64,000 nt of DNA from Streptomyces parvus (lineage in GTDB: Bacteria; Actinomycetota; Actinomycetes; Streptomycetales; Streptomycetaceae): NCBI RefSeq assembly GCF_032121415.1, contig NZ_CP135079.1:1-64000 (forward strand). Reading direction: 5' to 3'. The translations under genes and the position numbers were made by a program. Positions 31,021-40,292 of this stretch are shown here, piece by piece; position 1 is the first letter of the stretch, and every line of letters starts with the position of its first letter. The notes under the pieces were generated by a model. That model made no database searches. It was not told where the DNA came from and saw nothing but the letters and a program-made list of their open reading frames with translations.

Positions 31021-33069
31021 CTAGACCCTCGATCGGGGCACGTCCTCGTTCCACGTACGGGAAAACACGCGGCGGCCGCCCTCGTAACCGTCCAGTGTCG
31101 CGTCCACGTGGAAGGCGTCCTTGTCCGAGGTCAGGACGGTACGCGTCTCCACCCGCACGTCCCACCCGGGTCGGCCGAAGCTCATGGTCCAGGCCGACTC
31201 GCCACGCACCGAGGCGAAGTCCTCGGCCACCCAGCTGTAGCGCTCCCGCGCGCGCAGGCCGACGTCGATGCCGGTGTCCTCGTATCGCCGCATCCCCTGG
31301 TCTTTCACGATGTCGAGCACGGACTGGTAGTTCACGAGGTCACGTGTGACCGTCCATGCCTGCTCCGGTTCGCTGAGCTGGGTGACGGCCGACGGCGCAC
31401 AGCCCTCGGGCTCACCGAACGGGCGCAGCTCCGCGTCCGTGGCGACGTCCTGGTCACGGACCGGGAGCGTGAGGGCGCTGCCGGTCTCATACACAGTGAG
31501 CAGGACCGGCTCGGGGGCGGGCCAGACCAGTGGCCAATAAGAGGTGGACAGGGAGAGCCGGATGCGGTGACCGGGCGGGAATGCCTGTGCCACACCGTGC
31601 AGAGGGACTCGGACCGTGTACCGCTCCCCCGGGGCGAGCTCGCTCGGCTCGGCAACACTGTCCCTGTGGGCGAGGTTGAGCACCCCGTAGGTGACCCGGG
31701 TGGAGCGCCCGTCCGGGGCGACGTCGGAGAGGCGGACGTTCACCTGCGCGACGGGGGCGTCGGCCGACACGGCGATGGTCACGGAGGGGGCGCCGAGGAT
31801 TTCCACGCGTTCGGTCAGGACGTCCGTCTGGAAGACGAGCGAGCCGCCGTCCTCTTCGCGCTGGTCGTAGGGCAGGTCCGGCGGGGCGTTGTAGGACGCC
31901 CACTTGCCGGCGAACTGACCCACGGACAGCGGGGACTGGACGGTGTGGGCGCGCTCCTGGTCCTGCGGCCCCTCCGCGGCGTCCGCGGTGGAGTCGGGTA
32001 GCAGGAGCCGGTGGTCGTGGAAGGGCAGGACCGTGTCCGTGACATGCGGTGAGGGCCAGGAGGGTTCGCCGATCCAGCGGCCCGGACGCTCCTCGTAGGA
32101 GGTGGAGGGCGGGACGCTCTCCTGCATCCAGGTGCGGAGCATGGGTCCCTCCATCACACCGTTGTCCCGGCCCTTGAGCCAGTGGTCCCACCAGCGCACC
32201 ACTTCCTGGAGGTAGCCGATGGCGGGGCCCGGCTCCCCCAGGTGGGGGAGCTTGTGCGACCAGGGGCCGATCAGCCCCTTGCGAGGCACGTCGACATGGC
32301 GCAGCAGGCGGGTGACGGCGTTGGAATAGCCGTCGGCCCATCCGCTGGAGGCGAGGACCGGGCAGGCGAGTGCGCTGTAGTCCTCGCTGAGACTGGCGTG
32401 GCGCCAGTAGGCGTCGCGCTGCGGATGGCGCAGCCACTCCAGCACCCAGGGCTTGGCGGCCTGCAGACGCTCTTCCCACATATCGCGCCAGCGGTCGCCG
32501 ACCACGGCAGGGTCGGGCGGACAGGTGGCGTAGGCGAACATGGTGCCGGCTTCGGCGAGGTTGTCGGAGAGCATGGCGCCGCCGAGGTAGTGCATGTCGT
32601 CGGCGTACCGGTCGTCGGTGAAGGAAGAGATGCAGATGGCGCGCAGGCTCGGGGGCCGGCGCGCGGCGACCTGGAGGGCGGCGAACGCGCCCCAGGAGAT
32701 GCCCATCATGCCGGTGGCGCCGTCACACCAGGGCTGGTCGGCCAGCCAGGCGAGCGCGGCTTCGGCGTCGGCCTGTTCCTGTTCGAGGTACTCGTCGACG
32801 AGGACCCCGTCGGACTCGCCCGTGCCCCGGATGTCGACCCGGACGCAGGCGTAACCGTGCCCGGCGATGTAGGGGTGGTGGATGGAGTCCCGCGGGGAGG
32901 TGAGGTCGTTCTTGCGGTAGGGGATGTACTCGAGGATCGCCGGGACCGGTTCGGTGTCGGAGGAGGTGGGGCGCCAGATCCGTGCCGAGAGCCGGGTTCC
33001 GTCGGCCATCGGGATCGTGACGTGCTTTTCCTCCTTGACCGCGTGGGGGAGTTGGTCCACGTGTCGCAT
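31021..33069 (-). CDS. CocE/NonD-family hydrolase
   Basis: Alpha/beta hydrolase of 682 residues with an N-terminal catalytic domain and a C-terminal jelly-roll (PepX_C-like) domain, as in cocaine esterase and X-prolyl dipeptidyl peptidases. Visible: VRVDIRGTGESDGVLVDEY (about 77-95), nucleophile elbow GISWGAFAAL (about 124-133), a cap region rich in Trp/Tyr, and the catalytic Asp and His around VLASSGWADGYSNAV and LIGPWSHKLPH. The C-domain runs from about residue 395 and carries PPGHRIRLSLSTSYWPLVWP. No signal peptide, so cytoplasmic. It is 80 bases downstream of the ATP-grasp gene and probably cotranscribed. Confidence 0.9.
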   Translation of the reverse strand: MRHVDQLPHAVKEEKHVTIPMADGTRLSARIWRPTSSDTEPVPAILEYIPYRKNDLTSPRDSIHHPYIAGHGYACVRVDIRGTGESDGVLVDEYLEQEQADAEAALAWLADQPWCDGATGMMGISWGAFAALQVAARRPPSLRAICISSFTDDRYADDMHYLGGAMLSDNLAEAGTMFAYATCPPDPAVVGDRWRDMWEERLQAAKPWVLEWLRHPQRDAYWRHASLSEDYSALACPVLASSGWADGYSNAVTRLLRHVDVPRKGLIGPWSHKLPHLGEPGPAIGYLQEVVRWWDHWLKGRDNGVMEGPMLRTWMQESVPPSTSYEERPGRWIGEPSWPSPHVTDTVLPFHDHRLLLPDSTADAAEGPQDQERAHTVQSPLSVGQFAGKWASYNAPPDLPYDQREEDGGSLVFQTDVLTERVEILGAPSVTIAVSADAPVAQVNVRLSDVAPDGRSTRVTYGVLNLAHRDSVAEPSELAPGERYTVRVPLHGVAQAFPPGHRIRLSLSTSYWPLVWPAPEPVLLTVYETGSALTLPVRDQDVATDAELRPFGEPEGCAPSAVTQLSEPEQAWTVTRDLVNYQSVLDIVKDQGMRRYEDTGIDVGLRARERYSWVAEDFASVRGESAWTMSFGRPGWDVRVETRTVLTSDKDAFHVDATLDGYEGGRRVFSRTWNEDVPRSRV

Positions 33070-33149
33070 GGTGCTGCGGCCTCCTTCGCTGCTGGGGGTT
33101 CGGCCTGCTCGGTGCTGTCGGGGACCGGGGCCGCTGTGGAGCGCGTGGG

Positions 33150-34430
33150 TCAGTCGAAGGACAGGCCGAGGGCCGCCACGGCGCGGTCGAACTTGCGGCG
33201 CAGGTCCTCCTCGTCACTCCCCCCGGTGAAGATGTGTGCCACCTCGTAGCTGTAGCTGTCCTGCTGCGAGACGGTGGAGAGCTTCTGGCCCTCCTCGGGG
33301 ACGACGTCGATGCGGACGCCGGGGATGTCCTTCTCGATCTCGGCGATCCGCTGCGGGCCGGGTATCCGGTGCACCTTGCCGTCGGTGAACCAGCGGTAGT
33401 ACCACTTCGCCGCCATGGCGTAGTCGCCGCCGCCGCTGGGCAGCGCCGGGTCACGGCCGAGGGCCAAGGCGATCATGCTGTGGTGGTTGGGGACGCCGTC
33501 GACGTACTGGAACAGCTCCGCGTGGGACTGGGAGTGGCGGGGGTTGATCTCCAGCAGGCGCACGTCGCCGGTCTTCGGGTCGTAGAAGTACTCGATGCTG
33601 AAGGTGGCTTCGTCGAAGCCGATCTGGTGCATGGTGCGCTCGCTGATGTCGTGCAGGGTGCGCACCACATCGGGCGGCAGAGTGCTGGGGTACTGGTGGC
33701 GCAGGAAGCAGGGCGAGTCGGGGTAGTTGATCGAGTCCAGCACGCCGTAGACCGTGGGGCGGCCCTCGTGGACGTAGCCCTCGACAGCCACCTGTATCCC
33801 TGTCATCGCCTCTTCCGCGAGGCAGACCTCGCCGCCGACGCCGTCCATCTCCTCGGGCAGTTCCAACATGGCGAGCACGGTCTCGAAAGGCCGCCCGACA
33901 CGACCGATGCCCTTGCGGATCTCCTTCACCGCGGCCTGGAACTCGCGCTCGTCCTTCACTCCGAAAGCCAATTCGGACGAGTAGGCCAGGGCAGGTTTGA
34001 GCCACATCGGGAAGGAAACGCCCTCGGGCGGCCGCGGGTCGTCGGTGCCGAGGTCGACGCGGCCGAACCGCGGATAGGCGTCGACCGCCTTGCGCTGCTC
34101 CAGCCGGCTCCAGTATTTGTGCTCGCACTTCACCACGGACTCCAGGCTCGTGGTGCGGGTGCCGTACTCCTTGCCGAGGATCGGGACCATGGTGCTGACG
34201 GGGAAGTCCCAGTAGCCCACGATCGCGTCGATGCTCCCCTCGTGGGCATCGAGCGCTTTCCGCGCCCGGTCGAGAAGATCGCTCACGCTGACCTCGCCCT
34301 CCTGCAGCTCCTCAGGGGTGAGCAGTCCGTGGAAGCGGTAGGCGTCCGCGTCCGGGACGGCTCGCAGAGTGGGCAGATTGGCCTCGTCGAGGCCGACGAC
34401 GAAGATGTTCAGACGATGATCCTCCGGCAC
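33150..34430 (-). CDS. ATP-grasp ligase-like enzyme
   Basis: ATP-grasp protein of 426 residues, probably forming an acylphosphate and joining it to an amine or thiol. The N-terminal third (FVVGLDEANLPTLRAVPDAD) is a Rossmann-like domain. The ATP-binding region has SFPMWLKPALAYSSELAFGV (about 141-160), VCLAEEAMTGIQVAVEGYVH (about 209-228), and Mg-binding FSIEYFYDPKTGDVRLLEIN, then PRHSQSHAE (about 281-309). The C-terminal portion after about 330 is unusual. It forms a two-gene operon with the CocE/NonD hydrolase. Substrates are unknown; the pairing suggests synthesis and hydrolysis of an amide or ester. Confidence 0.85.
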   Translation of the reverse strand: MPEDHRLNIFVVGLDEANLPTLRAVPDADAYRFHGLLTPEELQEGEVSVSDLLDRARKALDAHEGSIDAIVGYWDFPVSTMVPILGKEYGTRTTSLESVVKCEHKYWSRLEQRKAVDAYPRFGRVDLGTDDPRPPEGVSFPMWLKPALAYSSELAFGVKDEREFQAAVKEIRKGIGRVGRPFETVLAMLELPEEMDGVGGEVCLAEEAMTGIQVAVEGYVHEGRPTVYGVLDSINYPDSPCFLRHQYPSTLPPDVVRTLHDISERTMHQIGFDEATFSIEYFYDPKTGDVRLLEINPRHSQSHAELFQYVDGVPNHHSMIALALGRDPALPSGGGDYAMAAKWYYRWFTDGKVHRIPGPQRIAEIEKDIPGVRIDVVPEEGQKLSTVSQQDSYSYEVAHIFTGGSDEEDLRRKFDRAVAALGLSFD

Positions 34431-34594
34431 GCGACTGTCCTTTCACTGGGGAACGCTTACGTGTACTCGGGCCGCGTGCCCGTGGACAGTGGGCCCATGC
34501 GTCAGCGTCCGTCATGGGATACGAAACCCTCGCGCTCCAAGGTGCCGAGGACCAGTACCTGAGCACCTACCACGGTCTCCGTCTGCCCGGCAGG

Positions 34595-35512
34595 TCACGG
34601 CGCGGGCGGGTAGCCGCGGGTGCGGACGAGGTCGTGGGCGATCCGGGTGAAGGCGCGGGCGGCGGCGCCGTGGTAGGCGCCTTCGCGGTGCAGGAGGGCG
34701 ACGGTACGGGCGGGCAGGGGCGGGTCGAGGGGGACGGGGGCGAGGTGGGGGTGGTCGTGGGTGATGGCGTCGGGCAGGACGGTGGCCAGGCCCGTGCGCT
34801 GGACGATCTCGGTGAGGGCCTGGATGGAGTTGGCCTCGACTGTGACGCGGGGGGCTGCCCGGTGGCGGGTGAGGTACGCGTCGATGTGACCGCGCGTAGC
34901 GAAGTCACCGTCGAGCAGGACCAGTTGTCGGCCGGTCAGCTCTCGGACGGGGAGCGGGGAGGTGCGGCCGGCGTCGGTTCGCACGCCGGTGACCAGCGTG
35001 AGCGTCTCCGTGAACAGAGCGGTGGCGGCGATGCCGGGGAGGTGGGGGCCGGCGAAGGCGATGCCGAGGTCGAGGTCGTCGGCGAGCAGGGCCCCTTCGA
35101 CGCGGTCCTGAGGCATCTCCGTCAGCGTGAGGCCGAGGCCGGGGTGATGGGTGTGGAACTCGGCGGCCAGGGGGCCGACCAGGTAGGCGGTGAACGTGGG
35201 GGTGACACCCAGGCGCAGATGGCCGCGGGAGAGGTCCTGGACGTCGTGGACGGCACGCTCGGCGGCGGCGAGGTCGCGCAGCGCGCGCCGGGCGTGGTCG
35301 GTGTAGACGGCGCCGGCGTCGGTGAGTCGCACCGTGCGGCCGGTGCGGTCCAGAAGCTGCACGCCCAGGGTCCGCTCCAGTTGCTTGACCTGCTGGGAGA
35401 GCGTGGGCTGCGAGACGTGCAGCTCCTCGGCGGCGCGGGTGAAGTTGCCATGTTCGGCGACGGCGAGCAGATAGCGCAGGTGACGCAGTTCGAGAGCGGC
35501 CATGAACCTCAC
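34595..35512 (-). CDS. cynR: LysR-family regulator, probable CynR
   Basis: LysR-type regulator of 305 residues. The HTH is ELRHLRYLLAVAEHGNFTRA, then AEELHVSQPTLSQQVKQLER. The effector domain starts at about 90 (GHLRLGVTPTFTAYLVGPLA). It is divergent from the carbonic anhydrase-cyanase pair with a 115-base gap, the same layout as the E. coli cyn operon, so cyanate is the likely coinducer. The gap contains two CTATAGGT copies (about 35511-35518 and 35561-35568), possible parts of the LysR binding sites. Confidence 0.85.
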   Translation of the reverse strand: MRFMAALELRHLRYLLAVAEHGNFTRAAEELHVSQPTLSQQVKQLERTLGVQLLDRTGRTVRLTDAGAVYTDHARRALRDLAAAERAVHDVQDLSRGHLRLGVTPTFTAYLVGPLAAEFHTHHPGLGLTLTEMPQDRVEGALLADDLDLGIAFAGPHLPGIAATALFTETLTLVTGVRTDAGRTSPLPVRELTGRQLVLLDGDFATRGHIDAYLTRHRAAPRVTVEANSIQALTEIVQRTGLATVLPDAITHDHPHLAPVPLDPPLPARTVALLHREGAYHGAAARAFTRIAHDLVRTRGYPPAP

Positions 35513-35627
35513 TATAGGTGGGGTCGATAGTGGTTAGACACAGATGCTCTTGGACGCTATAGGTACAGGTCATGCATGGTGGATCTCGCCAACCCCAGGG
35601 GCCGATCACCCTCCGAAGGGAGTGACC
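35513..35627. promoter_or_regulatory. divergent cynR / cynTS control region
   Basis: Two CTATAGGT motifs, at 35511-35518 beside the cynR start and at about 35561-35568, bracket this region, with a GATAGTGG between them. Direct or inverted half-sites of this kind would suit LysR binding. Operator assignment is inferred. Confidence 0.4.
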
Positions 35628-36203
35628 ATGCAGGACCTGACCGAGGGCGTCGCCCGTTTCCAGCGGGACGTCTTTCCGGCAAAGGCGGAACTGTTCGCTC
35701 GTCTGGCGACGCGGCACACGCCGCACACACTGTTCATCAGCTGCTCGGACGCCCGCGTCGTCCCCGAGTTGATCACCGGCACCGAGCCGGGTGATCTGTT
35801 CGTCATCCGCACCGCCGGCAACCTGGTGCCCGCCTACTCCCCCGAGGCCGACGGGATCGCGGCGAGCATCGAGTACGCCGTCGCCGCGCTGGGTGTCGAC
35901 GACATCGTCGTCTGCGGTCACTCGGCGTGCGGCGCGATGACCGCGCTCGCGGAGAACCACGACCTCAGTGGCGCCCCGGCGGTCGCCACCTGGCTGCGAC
36001 ACGCGGACGCCTCGGTGGCGCGTACGTCCGCCGACGGCGACCTCTCCACCCCGGCACGGCAGAACGTGCTGGCCCAGCTGGCGAATCTGGCCACCCACCC
36101 CTCGGTCGCCCACGCACTGGCGCAGAGCAGGGTCGCCCTGCACGGCTGGGTCTTCGACATCCCCACCGGCCGCGTTAAGGACCTCACCGCCCCATCAGCC
36201 TGA
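35628..36203 (+). CDS. cynT: beta-class carbonic anhydrase (CynT-like)
   Basis: Carbonic anhydrase of 191 residues that keeps bicarbonate available for cyanase. Zinc ligands are present: Cys and Asp/Arg in FISCSDARVVPE (about 42-53), His and Cys in DIVVCGHSACGAMTA (about 91-105). The conserved GDLFVIRTAGNLVP loop follows the first cluster. ATG 35628 is preceded by GAAGGGAG; the frame extends further upstream, but this start fits best. In the same direction and 91 bases before the cyanase gene. Confidence 0.9.
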   Translation: MQDLTEGVARFQRDVFPAKAELFARLATRHTPHTLFISCSDARVVPELITGTEPGDLFVIRTAGNLVPAYSPEADGIAASIEYAVAALGVDDIVVCGHSACGAMTALAENHDLSGAPAVATWLRHADASVARTSADGDLSTPARQNVLAQLANLATHPSVAHALAQSRVALHGWVFDIPTGRVKDLTAPSA

Positions 36204-36294
36204 CGCCCACGGCTCCGCCTCCCCCCCCCTCCTCTCCCCTCGCCGCTCCACCCTTTTCGTGAAGGGGCCACGCTGAGACAAGGACGTACTGATC

Positions 36295-36765
36295 ATGGTG
36301 CACGCACAGCTCGACCCGACCGCCCGGGAGCCCCTGGCCGCCCAAGCCGTGGCGGCCAAGACCCTCAAGAACCTGTCCCGGCAGCAGATCGCCGACGCCT
36401 CGGGCCTGTCGGTGGCCTACACCACCGCCGCCGTTCTCGGCCAGCACCCGCTGCCGGCGGCGTCCGCGAAGGCCGTGGCCGAGCTGCTGGGCCTGGACGC
36501 CGAGGCGGCGGTGTTGCCGCAGACCATCCCCGTCCGCGGTTCGATGCCGAACCGGATTCCGACCGACCCGACGATGTACCGCTTCTACGAGATGCTTCAG
36601 GTCTACGGCACGACCCTCAAGGCCCTGGTCCACGAACAGTTCGGAGACGGCATCATCTCCGCGATCAACTTCCGGCTCGACGTGAAGAAGGTCGCCGACC
36701 CCGAGGGCGGCGAGCGCGCCGTGATCACCCTGGACGGCAAGTACCTGCCGGCCAAGCCCTTCTGA
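36295..36765 (+). CDS. cynS: cyanate hydratase (cyanase)
   Basis: Cyanase of 156 residues, converting cyanate and bicarbonate to ammonia and CO2. The N-terminal HTH-like helices ([20 protein letters not shown]) and the C-terminal active-site domain are both present. Catalytic residues are seen: Arg and Glu in [15 protein letters not shown], Ser in [23 protein letters not shown] is the usual C-terminus. It follows cynT and presumably shares its transcript. Detoxifies cyanate and provides nitrogen. Confidence 0.95.
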   Translation: MVHAQLDPTAREPLAAQAVAAKTLKNLSRQQIADASGLSVAYTTAAVLGQHPLPAASAKAVAELLGLDAEAAVLPQTIPVRGSMPNRIPTDPTMYRFYEMLQVYGTTLKALVHEQFGDGIISAINFRLDVKKVADPEGGERAVITLDGKYLPAKPF

Positions 36766-37122
36766 CCGGCACCGATACGGCGCGTACGCGTCGGTCCGCA
36801 GGCGTCCCCCGGGCCGGATCCGCTCACCGCTGGTCCGGATCGCCGTCGTTCCACCCAGGTGTACTGATGAAACGTCAGATCCCTTGCGTGGCAAGAGGTT
36901 TGGCTACTTTGCATCAACACCCGCGAACTTTGAACACAGTGGTGACGAAGTATGGACGCCGCCGGTAGAAGCCTCCTACTGTTCTCGGCGCAGCCACCGT
37001 CAGCCCCCTTGTCCGGACGAAGCGCTGCCCCAGCCGCACGAGCCGAACGTTCACCCCCGGGCGCCGGGTGGCCCCACCCACCGCCGCGACGCGCCCCTCG
37101 CTGCGAGGGGCCAGGAGGAAGA
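36766..37122. promoter_or_regulatory. leader and promoter region of the PA14/sugar-dehydrogenase gene
   Basis: About 355 bases. A CCCCTCG-CTG-CGAGGGG hairpin (37094-37110) ends two bases before the AGGAGG ribosome-binding site (37113-37118), so a 5' UTR stem may affect initiation. No confident promoter hexamers. Confidence 0.45.
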
Positions 37123-40100
37123 ATGCAACCACGGCCGCTCCACCGTTGCCGCAGACACCTCACCGGTCTGCTGGTCTCCGCGTTTCTCGTCGGCGGCTTC
37201 GCCGCCTCACCGGCCACCGCCGCGCCGGCGCCGAGGCCGCAGGACGAACTCCCGCCCCAGGAACCGGGCGTCACCCTGCGCGTCTTCGATGTCCAGGTCC
37301 CCCTCGACAAGCTGTGCGACATCAAGGCCGGACAGACGCCGAACGTCGACAGACTGATGCCCGGCATCGACTGGAGTTCGCCGGACGACTTCGGCTTCAG
37401 CGACCGCTTCGTCTCCCAGGTCACCGCCAACCTGACCGTCCCGCAGGACGGCTCCTACGCCTTCCGCCTGGTCAGCGACGACGGCTCGCGGCTGCGGATC
37501 AACGACGCCACCGTCATCGATCACGACGGGCTGCACGGCGCGGAGCCCAAGGACGGATCGGTCGAACTGACCAGGGGTCACCATGCCTTGCGCATCGACC
37601 ACTTCGACCGCACCGGCGGTCAGCAGGTCACCCTCCAATGGAAGCCGCCCGGCGCCGCGGACTTCGCCGTCGTGCCGAACTCCGTGCTCAGCACCGACGC
37701 CGACGTCGTACGGGTGACAGCACCGGGTCGCAAGGAGTGCGAAGGCGTCCTCGACTCCCCCGGCGACGGGCTGCCGCTGACCGGGACGCACCCGGACTAC
37801 GCGCTCACCGATCTGCGACCGGCGGGCTTCGAGCCACAGGTCACCGCGATGGACTGGCTGCCCGACGGCCGGCTCGCCGTGACCACCTGGGGCGGCACCG
37901 ACACCACCGCCGGCGAGGTCTACCTCCTCGACAACGTCCAGGGCGAGACCGATGCGGGGAAGGCGACCGCCAAGAAGGTCGCCGACGGGCTCAAGGAGCC
38001 CATGGGCATCAAGGCCGTCGACGGCAAGCTGTACGTCTCCCAGAAGCACGAACTCACCGAGCTCACCGACGCCGACGGCGACGATGTGACCGACGAGAAG
38101 CGGACCGTCGCCACCTGGCCGTACGGAGGGAACTTCCACGAGTTCGCCTTCGGGCTGCTGTACCGGGACGGGTATTTCTACCTGAACCTGTCCGTGGCGA
38201 TCGACCTGGGCGGGGCGACCACCGATCCGCAGCCGGCGCCGAACCGGGGTTCGACCATCAAGGTGAACAGGGAGACCGGTGAGGTCGACTACATCGCCGG
38301 TGGTCTGCGTACGCCCAACGGCATCGGCTGGGGTCCCGAGGGCGACATGTTCGTCCTCGACAACCAGGGCGGCTGGCTGCCCTCCTCGAAGCTGCTCCAC
38401 ATCAAGCAGGACCGCTTCTTCAACCACTACACCAACCCCTCGGGCCCCTTCGACGACAAGCCGGTCACCAAGCCGGTGCTATGGCTGCCGCAGAACGAGA
38501 TAGCCAACTCGCCCAGCACTCCTCTGCAGTTGACCGAGGGGCGGTTCGCCGGGCAGATGCTGTTCGGGGACGTCACGTACGGCGGCATCCAGCGCGCGTA
38601 CCTGGAGAAGGTCGACGGCGAGTACCAGGGCGCGGTGTTCCGCTTCACCCAGGGTCTCGAAGCCGGTGTCAACCGGATCAGCATGGGACCGGACGGCGCG
38701 ATCTACGCCGGCGGCCTCGGCGCGGGCGGCAACTGGGGCCAGGAGGGCAAGCTGACCTACGGGCTCCAGAAGCTCTCCCCCAGCGGTGACAAGGCCTTCG
38801 ACATCCTGGCCATGCGGGCCGAGCCTGGCGGTTTTGAACTGGAGTACACCGAGCCTCTCTCCGAGGAGACCGCGGCGAAGCTCGCCGAGAGCTACCGGGC
38901 CGAGCAGTGGACGTACGCCCCGACCCCCGCCTACGGCGGCCCCAAGATCGACGAGGAGTCGCTCGACATCAGTGGGGCCACGCTCTCCGAGGACCGCAAG
39001 AAGGTGACGCTGACGATCCCCGGGCTCAAGGCGAACCGGGTCGTCCACATCCGCTCGCCGCGCCCCTTCGCCTCCGCCGACGGCACCGAGCTGTGGAGCA
39101 CGGAAGCCTGGTACACCCTCAACTCGCTGCCGGGCGACCAGCCCCCGGCCACCCAGTACGAGGCGGAGGAGGCCACTCTCACCGGCGGTGCGGGCTTCGA
39201 CACCGAGCACGCGGGTTACTCCGGCGGCGGCTTCGTCGACAACTTCGGCCAGGAGGGCGCGGCGGTCACCTTCGACGTGGAGGCCGGCGAGGCGGGAACG
39301 TACGACGTGGGTCTGCGCTACTCCAACGGGCCGAACCCGGCGCCCGGCACGAAGACGGTGAGCGTCCACGTCAACGGGGAGAAGGTGCGCCGGACCGGGC
39401 TGCTCTCCACCACCGACTGGAAGACCTGGTCGACGGGGACCGAACAACTGGAACTGCGCGAGGGCCGCAACACGGTCACCTACTCCTACGACAGTGGTGA
39501 CACGGGCCATGTCAACCTGGACATGATCACCGTCCACCCGAAGGGCGCCCGAGTCCAGCTCTTCGACGGCACCGACCAGGAGGCCTGGCAGCACCCGGAC
39601 GGGCGTACGCCCGAGTGGCCGGTGAACGGTGAGGCGATGGAGGTCGCCAGCGGTGACCTGCGCACCAAGCAGGGCTTCCAGGACTTCCGCGCCCACGTCG
39701 AGTTCTGGCTGCCGAACCTTCCGCCGGACGTGACCGGCCAGGACCGTGCCAACAGCGGTGTCTACCTCCAGGATCGCTACGAGGTACAGATCCTCGATTC
39801 TTACGGCGACACGACGCTCGCGGACAACGAGGCCGGCGCGATCTACACCAAGAAGGCCCCGGACGAGAACGCGGCCACGGCTCCCGAGACCTGGCAGACG
39901 TACGACATCACCTTCCGCGCCGCCCGTTACGACGCCTCGGGGGCGAAGACGGAAGACGCCCGGGTCACGGTCGTGTGGAACGGTGTCACCGTCCACGACG
40001 ACGTCGCCGTCGACGGGCCCACCGGCGGCGGTGCGGCCGAGGGTCCGACGGCCGGAGGGATCAGACTCCAGGACCACGGCAGCAAGATCCGCTACCGGAA

Positions 40101-40125
40101 TGTGTGGATCGAGCCCCTCACCTGA
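37123..40125 (+). CDS. secreted mosaic protein: PA14, beta-propeller dehydrogenase-like, CBM, DUF1080
   Basis: Secreted protein of 1000 residues from ATG 37123. Order: signal peptide (LTGLLVSAFLVGGFAASPATAAP); PA14-like domain (about 40-200, SYAFRLVSDDGSRLRINDAT, ALRIDHFDRTGG); beta-propeller of the glucose/sorbosone-dehydrogenase kind (about 235-600, with DWLPDGRLAVTTWGG, RTPNGIGWGPEGDMFVLDNQ and GGLGAGGNWGQEGKLTYGLQ); CBM35/CBM6-like domain (about 680-805, YEAEEATLTGGAGFDTEHAG, HVNLDMITVHP); and a final DUF1080 domain (about 807-1000, VQLFDGTDQEAWQHPDG, SGVYLQDRYEVQILDSYGDT). It probably acts on sugars or glycosides attached to polysaccharide outside the cell. The catalytic residues of the propeller are not verified. 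Confidence 0.85.
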   Translation: MQPRPLHRCRRHLTGLLVSAFLVGGFAASPATAAPAPRPQDELPPQEPGVTLRVFDVQVPLDKLCDIKAGQTPNVDRLMPGIDWSSPDDFGFSDRFVSQVTANLTVPQDGSYAFRLVSDDGSRLRINDATVIDHDGLHGAEPKDGSVELTRGHHALRIDHFDRTGGQQVTLQWKPPGAADFAVVPNSVLSTDADVVRVTAPGRKECEGVLDSPGDGLPLTGTHPDYALTDLRPAGFEPQVTAMDWLPDGRLAVTTWGGTDTTAGEVYLLDNVQGETDAGKATAKKVADGLKEPMGIKAVDGKLYVSQKHELTELTDADGDDVTDEKRTVATWPYGGNFHEFAFGLLYRDGYFYLNLSVAIDLGGATTDPQPAPNRGSTIKVNRETGEVDYIAGGLRTPNGIGWGPEGDMFVLDNQGGWLPSSKLLHIKQDRFFNHYTNPSGPFDDKPVTKPVLWLPQNEIANSPSTPLQLTEGRFAGQMLFGDVTYGGIQRAYLEKVDGEYQGAVFRFTQGLEAGVNRISMGPDGAIYAGGLGAGGNWGQEGKLTYGLQKLSPSGDKAFDILAMRAEPGGFELEYTEPLSEETAAKLAESYRAEQWTYAPTPAYGGPKIDEESLDISGATLSEDRKKVTLTIPGLKANRVVHIRSPRPFASADGTELWSTEAWYTLNSLPGDQPPATQYEAEEATLTGGAGFDTEHAGYSGGGFVDNFGQEGAAVTFDVEAGEAGTYDVGLRYSNGPNPAPGTKTVSVHVNGEKVRRTGLLSTTDWKTWSTGTEQLELREGRNTVTYSYDSGDTGHVNLDMITVHPKGARVQLFDGTDQEAWQHPDGRTPEWPVNGEAMEVASGDLRTKQGFQDFRAHVEFWLPNLPPDVTGQDRANSGVYLQDRYEVQILDSYGDTTLADNEAGAIYTKKAPDENAATAPETWQTYDITFRAARYDASGAKTEDARVTVVWNGVTVHDDVAVDGPTGGGAAEGPTAGGIRLQDHGSKIRYRNVWIEPLT

Positions 40126-40144
40126 ACCCGCCCCGTGCCCTACC

Positions 40145-40189
40145 GGCCCCCACCGGACTCCGACCTCAGGTCGAGTTCCGGTGGGGGCC
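40145..40189 (+). terminator. strong hairpin terminator after the mosaic protein gene
   Basis: GGCCCCCACCGGA (40145-40157) pairs with TCCGGTGGGGGCC (40177-40189). An inner CGACCT/AGGTCG stem (40161-40173) extends it. About 20 bases after the stop codon. Confidence 0.85.
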
Positions 40190-40292
40190 ATCGCTATTGT
40201 GCCCGCGTGACCCCCACAGCCCGGCCCCGGCAGGGGCTCATGGACGGCCACTACGCGGTCCTCGACGCCTGGCTGCGGCGCTGGGCGAGGGC

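Noticed and set aside
36884..36910. TTGCGT ... TACTTT as promoter of the mosaic protein gene
   Set aside because: Spacing is only 15 bases and the -10 match is poor.
37094..37110. Hairpin CCCCTCG-CTG-CGAGGGG as a riboswitch
   Set aside because: A simple 7-bp stem with no conserved aptamer core visible; kept only as a leader hairpin.
38479..40251. 590-codon open frame on the minus strand
   Set aside because: Antisense to the PA14/DUF1080 gene; composition is Gly/Arg/Val-rich with no motif.
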